Assembly: GCF_900099895.1 (NCBI RefSeq)
Contig: NZ_FNDY01000015.1
Span: forward strand, 1-64,000
Direction of reading: 5' to 3'
DNA: 64,000 nucleotides
DNA from: Paenibacillus naphthalenovorans
Lineage (GTDB): Bacteria > Bacillota > Bacilli > Paenibacillales > NBRC-103111
Of the stretch, positions 44,150-53,972 are shown in pieces. The first letter of the stretch is position 1, and every line of letters begins with the position of its first letter. The notes below the pieces were generated by a model. That model was not told the origin of the DNA. It made no database searches and was given only the letters and a program-made list of their open reading frames with translations. Made by a program: the position numbers and the translations under genes.

Positions 44150-45088
44150 TTATGCTTGGTCATTGGGTTGCTGCTCCCAGCTTTGAGGGTGGCCGTCCCC
44201 CACGTAATTTGCCGCTGCGGCGTTGGCGATAACCTGCTCCGGGCTTTTGCAGCCGGGAATGACGGCAGTAACCGCAGGGTGCTTGAGGCACCAGGCTAAT
44301 GCCCAAGTGGCCATATCCATACCGGCGGGCAGCTCCTTCTCCTTAATGCGTTCGACCTCTTCAAGCTTGAGGCGCGTTTGCTCGGGATCGTGCCGCTGCC
44401 GGACGTCGTTGTCGGCAAACACAGCTCCCGGCTTATATTTGCCGCTCAAGTATCCGCTTGCCAGAGGCACGCGTGCCAATACGCCAAGCCCCTGCCGCTC
44501 GCAGGAAGGAAATACCCGCTCCTCCGGCGCGCGGTCCAGCCGGTTATAAACGATTTGAATGACCTTTGAGCCGACGCGTGAGGAAGCTTCGGTTTGATGC
44601 AGGTTATCGTTGTTCCCGATGGACGTTCCGAGATGGCGGATTTTACCCGCTTGCACCTGTTTGTCCAGCATAGTCCATAAGTCGTCCTGATCAAACGCCT
44701 CGTCTGTTCCCGAATGAAATTGGTACAGGTCTATGTAATCCGTTTGAAGAGCCTTTAAGGAAGCGTCCAGCTGTTGAAGCACCTCTTGCGGGGACCAGTG
44801 CTGTGTACGATCCATATGCGCGTGGAAGCGATGGCCAAACTTGGTGGCGATCACCCAATCTTCCCGGCGTCCGCGGGAGACGTAGCTGCCGATCAGCGAC
44901 TCGGACGTATGGTCGCCGTAGCATTCCGCAGTATCGATCAGATTGATGCCGCTATCCTTGGCCTGATCGAGAATGCCGTCCACTTCGGCTTGCGTGAAAG
45001 GCTTGCCCCATTCGCCTCCGAACTGCCAAGTCCCTACGCCGATGACGGAAACCTTCAAATTCGTTGCACCGAGCTTGCGATATTTCAT
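44150..45088 (-). CDS. Aldo/keto reductase
   Basis: 312 residues of the AKR barrel. The catalytic tetrad is visible: Asp and Tyr in LIDTAECYG (near 49-55), Lys in IATKFGH (near 84) and His in LYQFHS (near 125). The NADPH contact appears late (VIPGCKSPEQV). It reduces aldehydes or ketones. The physiological substrate is unknown. The frame extends far upstream to 45505, but AAGGAGG lies 7 nt from ATG 45088 and the family starts there. Confidence 0.9.
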   Translation of the reverse strand: MKYRKLGATNLKVSVIGVGTWQFGGEWGKPFTQAEVDGILDQAKDSGINLIDTAECYGDHTSESLIGSYVSRGRREDWVIATKFGHRFHAHMDRTQHWSPQEVLQQLDASLKALQTDYIDLYQFHSGTDEAFDQDDLWTMLDKQVQAGKIRHLGTSIGNNDNLHQTEASSRVGSKVIQIVYNRLDRAPEERVFPSCERQGLGVLARVPLASGYLSGKYKPGAVFADNDVRQRHDPEQTRLKLEEVERIKEKELPAGMDMATWALAWCLKHPAVTAVIPGCKSPEQVIANAAAANYVGDGHPQSWEQQPNDQA

Positions 45089-45315
45089 GGACATTCCTCC
45101 TTGGATGAGTGCTTTTGGGATGTGATTCGAACTGTCCAGCCTGTACCCGATTGTACAAAAACGGGTGGCCCTATTCAAACCCGCTTTTGAAGAAAACGAG
45201 CGAGGAATCTCAAAGGCGAGGCCGTGGATGGGAGATGCCAAACGGTGAAATGACGGCTTACGATGTATGGTATAGCAAGAGCGCTTAACGGGTAAGCCGC
45301 AAGTTGAAACATCGT

Positions 45316-45675
45316 TTACGGGAGAGACAAGCGCTGTTTTTCCGACTTGGGCAGCTTGCTGCAAACCAGCTGATAAGATTCGTCCAGCATGTCCAATATT
45401 TCGCTGTCGCCGATCGACCCGTCCAGCAGGACGGTATTCCAATGGCGCTTGTTCATGTGATAGCCGGGGTAGACGGACTTCGGATAGGTTTGTCTCGTCA
45501 GCCATACGGTGTCGGGGTCGGCCTTCAGGTTCACGCTGGGGGTACCTTGAAATGAACCGAAAAGTGCAAACATTTTATTGGCGACGAACAATACCGGCGT
45601 TTCAGGATCAAACGGATAACGCAAGTCGGCGCCGGTTTTCTTCAATCCATAGTTGATCAGCTGTTGATGATCCAT
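45316..45675 (-). CDS. MmcQ/YjbR family protein
   Basis: 119 residues with the family pattern of MDHQQLINYGLKKTGADLRYPFD, KMFALFG, VNLKADPD and GYHMNKRHWNTVLLDG. The fold (CyaY-like) is often annotated as DNA-binding, but the biochemical role is unclear. AAAAGGAG lies 10 nt before ATG 45675. The 37 extra upstream residues of the open frame are not supported. Confidence 0.87.
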   Translation of the reverse strand: MDHQQLINYGLKKTGADLRYPFDPETPVLFVANKMFALFGSFQGTPSVNLKADPDTVWLTRQTYPKSVYPGYHMNKRHWNTVLLDGSIGDSEILDMLDESYQLVCSKLPKSEKQRLSLP

Positions 45676-45948
45676 CGGCGGCGGATCTCCTTTTTTATTA
45701 ATATCAGAATGTACGGCTTCGATCCGGAGGATCACGATTCCGGTATTACGGAAAAGCTTCATCGTAACACACGAACGGTTCTTCATCGAACAGGCTTCTT
45801 AGCAGAAGCTTTTCTTATGCCCTGTTGATTCCATCATAACCTTTTCGGGGTCCCGTGAAAAGTGAAAACTGATGTGGACATTAAGCGGACAACCATGCTA
45901 TCATTAACTCGATTTTACCCTAATCAGCAATAGTCATCATTTTATCGA

Positions 45949-46122
45949 ACAGGTACCGATTCCGTTCGTAAAGACGGTCTCGGTTTAAAAGGGAAGCCGG
46001 TGCAAGTCCGGCACGGTCCCGCCACTGTAAGCGAGAAGCTTTTCTGCTTGAATGACGCCACTGTCGAATGATGGGAAGGCTGCGGAAAAGCGTTGAGACG
46101 CAAGTCAGGAGACCTGCCTGTT
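45949..46122 (+). promoter_or_regulatory. Cobalamin riboswitch
   Basis: The adenosylcobalamin aptamer core is present: GGGAAGCCGGTGCAAGTCC followed by GGCACGGTCCCGCCACTGTAA, a second GCCACTG and GGGAAGGC, and the B12 box AGTCAGGAGACCTGCC (46103-46118). AGGT/ACCT close the outer helix. It lies upstream of the corrin synthesis operon and should turn it off when cobalamin is abundant, probably through the terminator at 46315. Confidence 0.93.
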
Positions 46123-46314
46123 CTGTTGAGGCCGTTCCATCCGATGTTGTGATGGCGGCTGTCAACGAAGTCACCCGATACCTACGCGGATAGGATGGTG
46201 TACGAGAGCGGTAGAAGCCATGCAGGCACGACCGTCTTTATTGAGCGCAGCCAAACGGGCGACAGCCCATGCGTAAAATAAAGCCGTGCTGCTGGTTCCC
46301 CATCCATTGTCGTC

Positions 46315-46350
46315 AAGCATCTTCCGGGAGGAAGATGCTTTTTTGTATTT
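46315..46350 (+). terminator. Terminator in the riboswitch leader
   Basis: 11-bp perfect stem AAGCATCTTCC/GGAAGATGCTT with loop GGGA and a T run, about 190 nt after the aptamer. It is the likely switch point, although the distance is longer than usual, so an intervening antiterminator or a separate short transcript is possible. Confidence 0.75.
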
Positions 46351-46750
46351 TTGGCATGCGGAGCGAGTCCATCCGGTTTGCAGTGCTCGCCGATGTTCGG
46401 GTGCCGAATATCGGTTGGACAGCAGTTTTTTTCACCGGACAGAGGAGAATCCCGATGAATCCGGATGGACGCAGAAGCTTGCGGGATTCGTACGGCACCT
46501 CCTGCCAGCTGCCTCACGAGCTTGCTGTATGGGTCGCGATTGGACCACGTTGTGCTGCTGAGCTGAAAATCAGTCTAACAGCAGCCCCAAAAGAGGGATC
46601 ACCGCCAGAAGGAGTGCCACTGCGCTGAACATCACTCTAGTGGAAGCAGATTTTATTGTTGAAGGCAGTTTGCGAAGGGACGAGGCATATTCCTTATAGA
46701 AGGTATGACCATGCTGATCAATTGATTAGGAAGTCAAGGAGGGATGAAGT
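46351..46750. other. 400-bp untranslated stretch before the cobalamin operon
   Basis: No gene is supported. It holds two interspersed-repeat copies (46562-46582 and 46622-46640). GGAGGG before 46751 is the first ribosome binding site of the operon. Confidence 0.5.
46562..46640 (+). repeat. Short interspersed repeat, copies 2 and 3
   Basis: GCTGAAAATCAGTCTAACAGC (46562-46582) is a near-exact match to 973-996. GCGCTGAACATCACTCTAG (46622-46640) is a diverged copy. The block between them (CCAAAAG, CCGCC, AAGGA) also resembles the surroundings of the copy at 57387. Confidence 0.45.
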
Positions 46751-48397
46751 ATGAAAGGGAAATTGTCTGTGATTGGTTTTGGACCAGGCAGCTATGAACA
46801 TATGACCCAGAGAGCGAGAGATGCAATTCAGGAAAGCGACGTTGTGATCGGATACAATACATACGTAGATTTGGTGAGAGGTTTGTTAAACGGGCAGCAG
46901 GTGGTGCGCACGGGGATGACTGAAGAGGTGAGCCGGGCGCAGGAGGCGGTTCGCCAAGCGGAGGCCGGACATCGGGTGGCTGTCATTTCCAGCGGGGACG
47001 CCGGTGTATACGGCATGGCCGGGCTGATCTATGAGGTGCTGATGGAAAAAGGCTGGCGGCGCGGCCAAGGCGTAGATGTCGAAGTGATTCCCGGCATATC
47101 GGCGATCAACTCGACGGCTTCCTTGCTTGGGGCGCCTATCATGCACGATGCCTGCACGATTAGTCTGAGCGACCATTTGACGCCATGGGAGCTGATCATC
47201 AAGCGCGTGGAAGCGGCGGCGCAGGCCGATTTTGTCATTGCACTGTATAATCCGCGAAGCGGCAGACGCACAAGGCAAATCGTGGAAACGCAGCGGGTGC
47301 TGCTGAAGCATCGCTCGCCGCAGACGCCGGTAGGGATCGTCAAGAGCGCTTACCGCGAGCGTGAAGACATCGTCATCACTACGCTTGAAGAGATGCTAGA
47401 GCACGACATCGGGATGCTGACGACGGTGATTATCGGCAACTCGACCACGGTAGTTTATGACGGGCTCATGGTGACACCGCGCGGCTATCAGCGCAAGTAT
47501 ACGCTCGGATCAGAAGTACAGCCCCTAAAGCCGCATCAAAGGCTGCAGAAAGAAGCGGAGCCCTGGGCTCTGGGGGAACAGACGGAGCCGGATGGTCCGG
47601 CGGCGGAATATAAAGCGGAGGGGAAATCTGAGAAGCCGGTATCCGCGTATGAGCTGGCACTGGAAGCACTGCAGCTTGCCGATGCGCACAGCTCCGGATT
47701 GGCCCGGCCCGAATCCGGCAGCCTTGACACAGGCCTATTCCGCCAGGAAGCCATCCTTGAATTTGCCGTGAGTCCGGGGCTTGCCGAGAAACGGCTGACC
47801 GCCGCCCAGCTTGCGCTGCTTGCCGAGATCGTTGGCGAAGACGGGACGATGGAATATACCCCGCATCATCAAATGCTGGTGCGTCTCCGGACATCGGATC
47901 CCGATGCGGTGACCTCAAGATTAACGGACGCAGGGCTGCTCGTTGCCCCGATTGGCGATGTGGCGCAGTTGAAAGCCTGCGATTTCTGCAACATGGACAA
48001 GGCCGATTCGGTGCCTTATATGGAAGAACTCCATCGCCGCTTGGGTGGTATGCGCGTGCCGAAGGAGCTGAAGATCGGCTTCAACGGCTGCGGTATGGCG
48101 TGCTACGGAGCTGTGAAGGAGGATATCGGGATCGTGTACCGCAGAGAAAAGTTCGATCTGTTCCTGGGAGGCAAAACGGTCGGAAGAAATGCCCGCCCGG
48201 GGCAGCCTGTCGCTGAGGGCATCGAGCCGGAGCGGTTGGTGGAGACGGTGGAGAGAATCGTCTCCCGTTACGCCAATGAAGGTTACCCGAACGAGCGGTT
48301 CCATAAATTTTTCGGCCGCGTGAAGGAGCTGGAAGGGTACCGGCATCAGGATCTGCCGGTCTTTCAGATCGAAAATGCGGTGTGCGGCGATTCATAA
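46751..48397 (+). CDS. cbiH60: Cobalt-factor III C17-methyltransferase with Fe-S domain (CbiH60)
   Basis: 548 residues. The N-terminal CbiH/CobJ methyltransferase domain (about 1-245) has GFGPGSYEHMT, SSGDAGVYGMAG and VIPGISAINSTASLLGAPI, and it ring-contracts the corrinoid by methylating C17. A linker leads to a C-terminal nitrite/sulfite-reductase-like domain (about 325-540) with Cys residues in ACDFCNM and NGCGMAC, enough for a [4Fe-4S] cluster. This fusion is known as CbiH60 in bacilli of the anaerobic pathway. First gene of the operon. Confidence 0.92.
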   Translation: MKGKLSVIGFGPGSYEHMTQRARDAIQESDVVIGYNTYVDLVRGLLNGQQVVRTGMTEEVSRAQEAVRQAEAGHRVAVISSGDAGVYGMAGLIYEVLMEKGWRRGQGVDVEVIPGISAINSTASLLGAPIMHDACTISLSDHLTPWELIIKRVEAAAQADFVIALYNPRSGRRTRQIVETQRVLLKHRSPQTPVGIVKSAYREREDIVITTLEEMLEHDIGMLTTVIIGNSTTVVYDGLMVTPRGYQRKYTLGSEVQPLKPHQRLQKEAEPWALGEQTEPDGPAAEYKAEGKSEKPVSAYELALEALQLADAHSSGLARPESGSLDTGLFRQEAILEFAVSPGLAEKRLTAAQLALLAEIVGEDGTMEYTPHHQMLVRLRTSDPDAVTSRLTDAGLLVAPIGDVAQLKACDFCNMDKADSVPYMEELHRRLGGMRVPKELKIGFNGCGMACYGAVKEDIGIVYRREKFDLFLGGKTVGRNARPGQPVAEGIEPERLVETVERIVSRYANEGYPNERFHKFFGRVKELEGYRHQDLPVFQIENAVCGDS

Positions 48398-48438
48398 GGC
48401 CGATAAGGACAATAATGGGTAAAGAAGGGGGACGGAGC

Positions 48439-49431
48439 ATGAATGCGGTATTGTTTGTAGGGCACGGCAGCCGGGATCCGGAAGGAAATGAGGAGGTACG
48501 CATTTTTGTAGCTTCGGTGGCAAAAATGCTGGGGGAGCCGATCGTGGAAACGTGCTTTTTGGAGTTTGAGTCACCTACGATCGCTCAAGGCATTCAGACC
48601 TGCGTAGACCGGGGAGCGACCTTGGTTGCGGTTGTGCCGATCACGCTGTTTGCGGCGGGGCATGCGAAGCTGCATATTCCGGCTGCCATAGATGCGGCGA
48701 AGCAGAAGTATCCGGACGTTCTGTTTGTTTACAGCCGGCCGATCGGCGTTCATGAGCTGGCGCTTGATATTTTGTCTTCACGCTTGGAAGAAGCGGGGAT
48801 CGATCTTGAAGAGAACGCGGAGGATACGGCGCTGCTTGTGATCGGACGCGGCAGCAGCGATGCGGACGCCAACAGCGATTTATATAAAATATCGCGGCTA
48901 TTGTGGGAGCGGCTGAAGGTGAAATGGGTGGAAACTGCCTTCATTGGGGTAACGGCCCCGCTCGCGGACGAAGGCGTAGAGCGCTGCGTGAAGCTCGGCG
49001 CCAAACGGATTGTGATGCTGCCTTATTTTCTGTTTACGGGCGTGCTGATCAAACGCTTGGAGCAAATGAAAGGCGAGTTTGCTAAAAAGCATCCGGACCG
49101 GTCGTTCGTTTTGGCGGACTACTTTGGCTTTCATCCGAAGCTGAGCGAAATTTTGAAGGAGCGGGCCAACGAGGCGCTCTATGGAGAAGTTCGCATGAAC
49201 TGTGATATGTGCCATTTTCGGCTTGAGGCGGCGAAGCACATGGATCACCATCATCACCATGATCACGACCACCATCATAATCACGAGCATCACGACCACC
49301 ATCATGATCATAATCACGAACATGACGACCACCATCATGATCATAATCACGAACATGACGACCACCATGACCACGATCATGAACATGAACGGCAGAAGCC
49401 GACTGTTAAGAGCAAAGAGGTGTACTTATGA
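48439..49431 (+). CDS. cbiX: Sirohydrochlorin cobaltochelatase CbiX, His-rich long form
   Basis: 330 residues with two chelatase half-domains (VGHGSRDPEG with His9, AGHAKLH with His75; second half from about 131). An MxCxxC motif (M253, C255, C258) matches the Fe-S site of the long CbiX proteins. A tail of about 45 residues (268-312) consists almost only of His, Asp, Glu and Asn and probably stores cobalt. It inserts cobalt into sirohydrochlorin at the start of the anaerobic route. ATG 48439 follows a GGGGGACGGAG stretch. Confidence 0.93.
   Translation: MNAVLFVGHGSRDPEGNEEVRIFVASVAKMLGEPIVETCFLEFESPTIAQGIQTCVDRGATLVAVVPITLFAAGHAKLHIPAAIDAAKQKYPDVLFVYSRPIGVHELALDILSSRLEEAGIDLEENAEDTALLVIGRGSSDADANSDLYKISRLLWERLKVKWVETAFIGVTAPLADEGVERCVKLGAKRIVMLPYFLFTGVLIKRLEQMKGEFAKKHPDRSFVLADYFGFHPKLSEILKERANEALYGEVRMNCDMCHFRLEAAKHMDHHHHHDHDHHHNHEHHDHHHDHNHEHDDHHHDHNHEHDDHHDHDHEHERQKPTVKSKEVYL
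49295..49360 (+). repeat. 33-bp perfect tandem repeat in the cbiX His tail
   Basis: Two identical 33-bp units (49295-49327, 49328-49360) encode an 11-residue His/Asp/Asn/Glu module, and a partial third unit follows. Length polymorphism by slippage is likely. Confidence 0.85.
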
Positions 49432-50204
49432 TTCTCATGCTGGCAGGAACGAGCGATGCGCGTGAATTGGCGGTGCGCATTAAGGGCGCAGGGTATGAAC
49501 TGCTTGCTACGGTTGTGACCGAGAGTGCCGCGAAAAGTCTGGAGGAGGCGGGGATTCCGGTGCAAACCGGCCGGCTTGACGCAGCCGGTATGGCCGAGCT
49601 GATCCGCAGCCGCGGGTTTCGGACAGTCGTGGATGCGAGTCATCCGTTTGCCGAGGAAGCTTCGCGGCAGGCTATGGCGGCCGCTCTTCAGACGGGCGTG
49701 CCGTATATCCGTTATGAGCGGGAGCGGGGAACCTATGAAGGGCATCAGCGGCTTTTGTTCGTGGACGACTATGAGCAAGCAGCGGAGCTTGCCGCGAGCA
49801 GACGCGGCGTGATTATGCTCACGACGGGCAGCAAGACGCTGCATATTTTTGCCGAGCGGCTGATCGGGCTCCCGGATACGACGTTGGTTGCCCGTATGCT
49901 GCCCCGTAAGGATAACATGGAGAAGTGCGAGCAGCTGGGCATCGAACAGAAAAATATTGTGGCCATGCAGGGGCCCTTTTCCAAGGAATTGAATCAAGCG
50001 CTGTATCGGCATTACGGGGTCACGACGGTCATCACAAAGGAAAGCGGCAAAATCGGGGCGGTCGAAGAAAAGCTTGCGGCAGCGCTGGAAATGAACATTG
50101 ATACGATCGTCATCGGACGCCCGCAGCTGGATTACGGCGTTGTGTATTCGGAGTTTGACGGAGTGCTGGACGAATTAAATCACACGTTACGGGAGGCGCG
50201 ATAA
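49428..50204 (+). CDS. cbiJ: Cobalt-precorrin-6A reductase
   Basis: 258 residues. The start MILMLAGTSDARELA is the family's NADPH-binding strand. VDASHPFAEEAS, YIRYER, GSKTL and the late TKESGKIGAVEEKLAAA blocks are typical CbiJ/CobK features. It reduces the macrocycle of precorrin-6A. The start overlaps the cbiX stop by 4 bp. Confidence 0.92.
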   Translation: MILMLAGTSDARELAVRIKGAGYELLATVVTESAAKSLEEAGIPVQTGRLDAAGMAELIRSRGFRTVVDASHPFAEEASRQAMAAALQTGVPYIRYERERGTYEGHQRLLFVDDYEQAAELAASRRGVIMLTTGSKTLHIFAERLIGLPDTTLVARMLPRKDNMEKCEQLGIEQKNIVAMQGPFSKELNQALYRHYGVTTVITKESGKIGAVEEKLAAALEMNIDTIVIGRPQLDYGVVYSEFDGVLDELNHTLREAR

Positions 50205-50207
50205 ATT

Positions 50208-50858
50208 ATGGATTTTCGGACGGAGTTTAAACCGCTGACGGTACAGCCGCAGGAAATTGAGGAGAAAAGCTTTGCAATGATTACCGAGGAGCTTGGCGAG
50301 CATTCCTTTACCGAGGAGCAGTACAAGGTGGTGCAGCGGGTCATTCACGCATCGGCGGATTTTGAATTGGGGCGCAGCCTGGTGTTCCATCCGGATGCCA
50401 TCCGCGCCGGTATCGACGCCATCCGAAGCGGCAAGCCGATCGTAGCCGATGTGCAAATGGTGCAGGTGGGCATCAGCAAGCCGAGAATTCAAAAGTACGG
50501 CGGCGACGTTCGGGTATACATATCGGATCCGGATGTTATGGAGGAAGCGAAGCGTCTGAATACGACGCGGGCGATCATCTCGATCCGTAAAGCGGCCCGT
50601 GAGGCGGACGGAGCGATCTATGCGATCGGCAATGCGCCGACGGCGCTGCTGGAACTGATTCGTCTGGTCAAGGAAGGCCAGGCGAAGCCGGGTCTGATCA
50701 TCGGCGTGCCTGTCGGCTTCGTTTCTGCGGCGGAATCCAAAGAAGAGCTGCTCAAGCTTGATGTGCCTTTCATTACGAATATCGGCCGGAAGGGCGGCAG
50801 CCCTGTTGCAGTGGCATCCGTTAATGCGCTGTCGCTGCTTGCAGAGCGCGAAGGATAA
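50208..50858 (+). CDS. cbiC: Cobalt-precorrin-8 methylmutase
   Basis: 216 residues. Catalytic His in RVIHASADFE (near 47), followed by VADVQMVQVGIS, the GNAPTALLEL motif and PVGFVSAAESKE. It moves the C11 methyl group to C12 to give cobyrinate. It starts 4 bp after cbiJ. Confidence 0.94.
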   Translation: MDFRTEFKPLTVQPQEIEEKSFAMITEELGEHSFTEEQYKVVQRVIHASADFELGRSLVFHPDAIRAGIDAIRSGKPIVADVQMVQVGISKPRIQKYGGDVRVYISDPDVMEEAKRLNTTRAIISIRKAAREADGAIYAIGNAPTALLELIRLVKEGQAKPGLIIGVPVGFVSAAESKEELLKLDVPFITNIGRKGGSPVAVASVNALSLLAEREG

Positions 50859-50863
50859 GCGGC

Positions 50864-52009
50864 ATGGATGCGAAGGAGTCCAAGCCGCTGCGTCATGGAT
50901 ATACGACGGGCGCCTGCGCGACCGCTGCGGCGCAGGCGGCGCTTGAGGCGCTGATTGTGCAGGAGCCGCAGCGGCAGTCGACCATCCGGCTGCCGATCGG
51001 TCAGGACGTCACCTTCGAGATCGTCGCATGCGAGGTGGAGGAGCACCGGGCTTCCGCTGAAATTATTAAGGATGGCGGCGACGACCCGGATGCGACTCAT
51101 GGAGCAAGAATCATTTGCGAGGTTTCCTGGCGGGAAACGCCCGGCATCGAGCTGGACGGCGGCGTCGGCGTAGGTCGGGTAACAAAGCCCGGACTTCCGG
51201 TAGAGGTTGGTCAGGCGGCGATTAATCCGGTCCCCCGGAAGATGATCCGCGAAGCGGTCGAGGCGGTATTAAACCGGTATGAGCTGAATCGGGGGGTAAG
51301 GGTGGTTGTTTCCGTTCCCGATGGAGAAGAAATCGCGAAGAAGACGCTGAATGCCAGACTCGGCATAGTAGGCGGCATCTCGATTCTGGGTACGCGGGGG
51401 ATCGTCGTCCCGTTCTCGACGGCAGCGTATAAAGCCAGCGTAGCCCAAGCTATCCGAGTAGCGGTCAAGGGCGGCTGCAGCCATGTTGTTCTTTCTACCG
51501 GAGGACGGACCGAAAAGTTCGGGATGGAGATGTATCCGAAGCTGCCGGAGGAAGCGTTCGTCGAAATGGGGGATTTTGTCGGGTTCGCGCTTCAACAATG
51601 TGCGAGACAAGGCATTCGCAAGGTGACGCTGGTCGGAATGATGGGCAAGTTTTCCAAAGTCGCGCAAGGGGTGATGATGGTACATTCCAAGAGCGCCCCC
51701 GTTGATTTCGGCTTTCTTGCCCGTATGGCGGAGGAGGCCGGAGCTTCTGAGACGGTGGTCCGTAAGATTGCCGAAGCGAACACCGCTTCTCAGGTGGGAG
51801 ATATGATGCATGAGCTGGGATGCAGATTATTTTTCGATGTGATGTGCGCGTACTGCTGCCGTTCTTTGCTTCAAGAAGCAGGGGGAAGCAGCAGCTCAGG
51901 CTTTGAGGTGGAAACGGTCATTATCTCGATGAAGGCCGAGCTGTTGGGAAGGATGAGCATGACCAAGGAAAGCGGCGGATATAGCGTCAGGCAGGAAGGG
52001 GATTTTTAG
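50864..52009 (+). CDS. cbiD: Cobalt-precorrin-5B C1-methyltransferase
   Basis: 381 residues with the diagnostic start LRHGYTTGACATAAAQAAL, the GIVVPFSTAAYKASVAQAIRVA segment and TGGRTE. CbiD methylates C1 in the anaerobic route and has no counterpart in the aerobic pathway. Start ATG 50864 is 5 bp after cbiC. Confidence 0.94.
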   Translation: MDAKESKPLRHGYTTGACATAAAQAALEALIVQEPQRQSTIRLPIGQDVTFEIVACEVEEHRASAEIIKDGGDDPDATHGARIICEVSWRETPGIELDGGVGVGRVTKPGLPVEVGQAAINPVPRKMIREAVEAVLNRYELNRGVRVVVSVPDGEEIAKKTLNARLGIVGGISILGTRGIVVPFSTAAYKASVAQAIRVAVKGGCSHVVLSTGGRTEKFGMEMYPKLPEEAFVEMGDFVGFALQQCARQGIRKVTLVGMMGKFSKVAQGVMMVHSKSAPVDFGFLARMAEEAGASETVVRKIAEANTASQVGDMMHELGCRLFFDVMCAYCCRSLLQEAGGSSSSGFEVETVIISMKAELLGRMSMTKESGGYSVRQEGDF

Positions 52010-53269
52010 ATGAAAGAAACGATTGCCGTCATAGGGATCGGTGATGACGGAACGGCGGGTTTGCCTGAATTGTACATGGATCGGATCAGGCAGGCCGAGG
52101 TGCTTATCGGAGGAGAACGGCAGCTGGAGTTTTTTCCGGATTTTCGGGGAGAAACGATCCTGATTAAGGGTGGTCTGGGCGAGCTGACGGAGAAGCTTCA
52201 GGCAGAGCACCGGAGGACCGTGGTGCTGGCATCCGGCGATCCGCTATTTTACGGTATAGGCGGTTATTTGGCGGGCAAGCTTCCCGGGCGGGTGGAGGTA
52301 TATCCGCAGGTGAGCTCGCTTCAGCTCGCCTTTGCGCGAATCGGCGAGAGCTGGCAGGATGCATATATCGCAAGCGCGCACGGCCGCAGCCTGAAGGGGC
52401 TTGCGCAGCGGATCGACGGACAAGCCAAAGTAGCGCTGCTGACGGATGAGAAGAACCATCCGGGTGCAATCGCCCGCTATTTGCTGGAATTCGGCATGAC
52501 CGAATACCGCGTCTTTGTCGGCGAGCATCTCGGAGGTACGAAGGAGCGTACCGGCTGGTACGGGCTCGAAGAGCTTGCCGCCTCCGGTGAATCGGGCTTC
52601 TCACCGCTGAATATCGTGATTCTGCGGAGGCGGCCGGGGACAGCGTCGCCGGATTGGCCGCTCGGCATTGATGACGCCGAGTTTGCACAGCGCAAGCCCG
52701 ACAAAGGGCTGATCACGAAAAAAGAGGTTCGCGTCCTCAGCTTGGCGGCCCTTCATTTAAGACGGGACAGCATCGTATGGGATATCGGTACATGCACAGG
52801 CTCCGTAGCGATTGAAGCGGCCCGGATATGCCGTGACGGGGCTGTGTATGCGGTCGAGAAAAATGAAGGGGACTTGGCGAACTTCCGTGAAAATATCCGC
52901 AAATTCCGGACTGACATTACGGGAATTCATGCCAAAGCGCCGGAGGGACTCGATCAGTTTCCCGATCCGGATGCGGTGTTTATTGGAGGCAGCGGGGGAG
53001 AGCTGAGGGAACTGCTTTCGATCTGCTGCAATCGTTTGAGACCGGGAGGTACCATTGTGCTGAACGCTGCAACGATCGAGAACCTGTCGGCCGCAACCAA
53101 AGCTTTTGCCGAAGAAGGCTTCGCAGCGGATATAACGCTCGCCCAAATCAGCCGCAGCAAGCCGATTCTGGACATGACGCGGTTTGAAAGCTTGAACCCC
53201 GTGTATATCATTGCAGCAAGACGGCATCAAAAAGACAGTCCGACGACAGGAGGACAAACGGATGAGTAA
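52010..53269 (+). CDS. cbiET: Cobalt-precorrin-7 C5-methyltransferase / C15-methyltransferase-decarboxylase fusion
   Basis: 419 residues. The CbiE half (about 1-205) has [28 protein letters not shown] and the [11 protein letters not shown] block. The CbiT half (about 225-405) has [16 protein letters not shown], the SAM motif [17 protein letters not shown] and [13 protein letters not shown]. The fused protein methylates C5 and C15 and removes the acetate carboxyl at C12. It starts directly after the cbiD stop codon. Confidence 0.94.
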   Translation: MKETIAVIGIGDDGTAGLPELYMDRIRQAEVLIGGERQLEFFPDFRGETILIKGGLGELTEKLQAEHRRTVVLASGDPLFYGIGGYLAGKLPGRVEVYPQVSSLQLAFARIGESWQDAYIASAHGRSLKGLAQRIDGQAKVALLTDEKNHPGAIARYLLEFGMTEYRVFVGEHLGGTKERTGWYGLEELAASGESGFSPLNIVILRRRPGTASPDWPLGIDDAEFAQRKPDKGLITKKEVRVLSLAALHLRRDSIVWDIGTCTGSVAIEAARICRDGAVYAVEKNEGDLANFRENIRKFRTDITGIHAKAPEGLDQFPDPDAVFIGGSGGELRELLSICCNRLRPGGTIVLNAATIENLSAATKAFAEEGFAADITLAQISRSKPILDMTRFESLNPVYIIAARRHQKDSPTTGGQTDE

Positions 53270-53972
53270 GATCGGCACATTATACGGTGTGGGCGTAGGC
53301 CCGGGAGATCCGGAACTCATTACGGTCAAGGCGTTTCGTTTGCTCAAGGAATCGCCGGTGATCGCCTATCCGCGCAAAAAATCGGGCGCCAAGAGCTACG
53401 CCCTGACCATTGTAGAAATGTATGTAGACACCCGGGAAAAGGAGATGCTCGCCCTGACCTTCCCGATGACGAAAGATAAAGAAGCGCTGGAAAAACAGTG
53501 GAACAAGACAGTAGATACGGTCTGGAGCCACCTTGAGCAGGGGAAAAATGTCGTGTTCGTCACCGAAGGCGATCCGATGCTGTACAGTACTTATATCCAT
53601 TTAATGCGCCTGATGAAAGAAAGGCACCCGGAGGTGGAGGCCATTTCGGTTCCCGGCATATCCTCCGTCAACGCTGCGGCATCCAGACTCGGGTTACCGC
53701 TTGCCGACGGTGACGAGCAGATGGCGATCGTACCGGCTACGAATGATTATGGGCAGATGCGCCGGGCTTTGGAAACGCATGATTGCGTCGTGTTCATCAA
53801 GGTAGCGAAGGTCATCGATCTGATGCTGTCGGTGCTGCGGGATCTGGGGCTGACGGACAAGGCGTCGGTACTGACTAAGGTGACCTCGGGCGAGGAGCAA
53901 ATTTGGCGCAATATCGAAGAGCTGGCCGGTCGCGAGCTGGAGTATTTGACTTTAATGGTGGTGAGAAAATGA
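53262..53972 (+). CDS. cbiL: Cobalt-factor II C20-methyltransferase
   Basis: 236 residues, SAM-dependent corrin methyltransferase: [35 protein letters not shown] and [23 protein letters not shown]. It performs the first methylation after cobalt insertion. ATG 53262 has AGGAGG and overlaps cbiET by 8 bp. Confidence 0.94.
   Translation: MSKIGTLYGVGVGPGDPELITVKAFRLLKESPVIAYPRKKSGAKSYALTIVEMYVDTREKEMLALTFPMTKDKEALEKQWNKTVDTVWSHLEQGKNVVFVTEGDPMLYSTYIHLMRLMKERHPEVEAISVPGISSVNAAASRLGLPLADGDEQMAIVPATNDYGQMRRALETHDCVVFIKVAKVIDLMLSVLRDLGLTDKASVLTKVTSGEEQIWRNIEELAGRELEYLTLMVVRK

Noticed and set aside
45089-45505. N-terminal extension of the aldo/keto reductase frame
   Set aside because: The extra 139 codons lack family similarity, and ATG 45088 has an ideal AAGGAGG.
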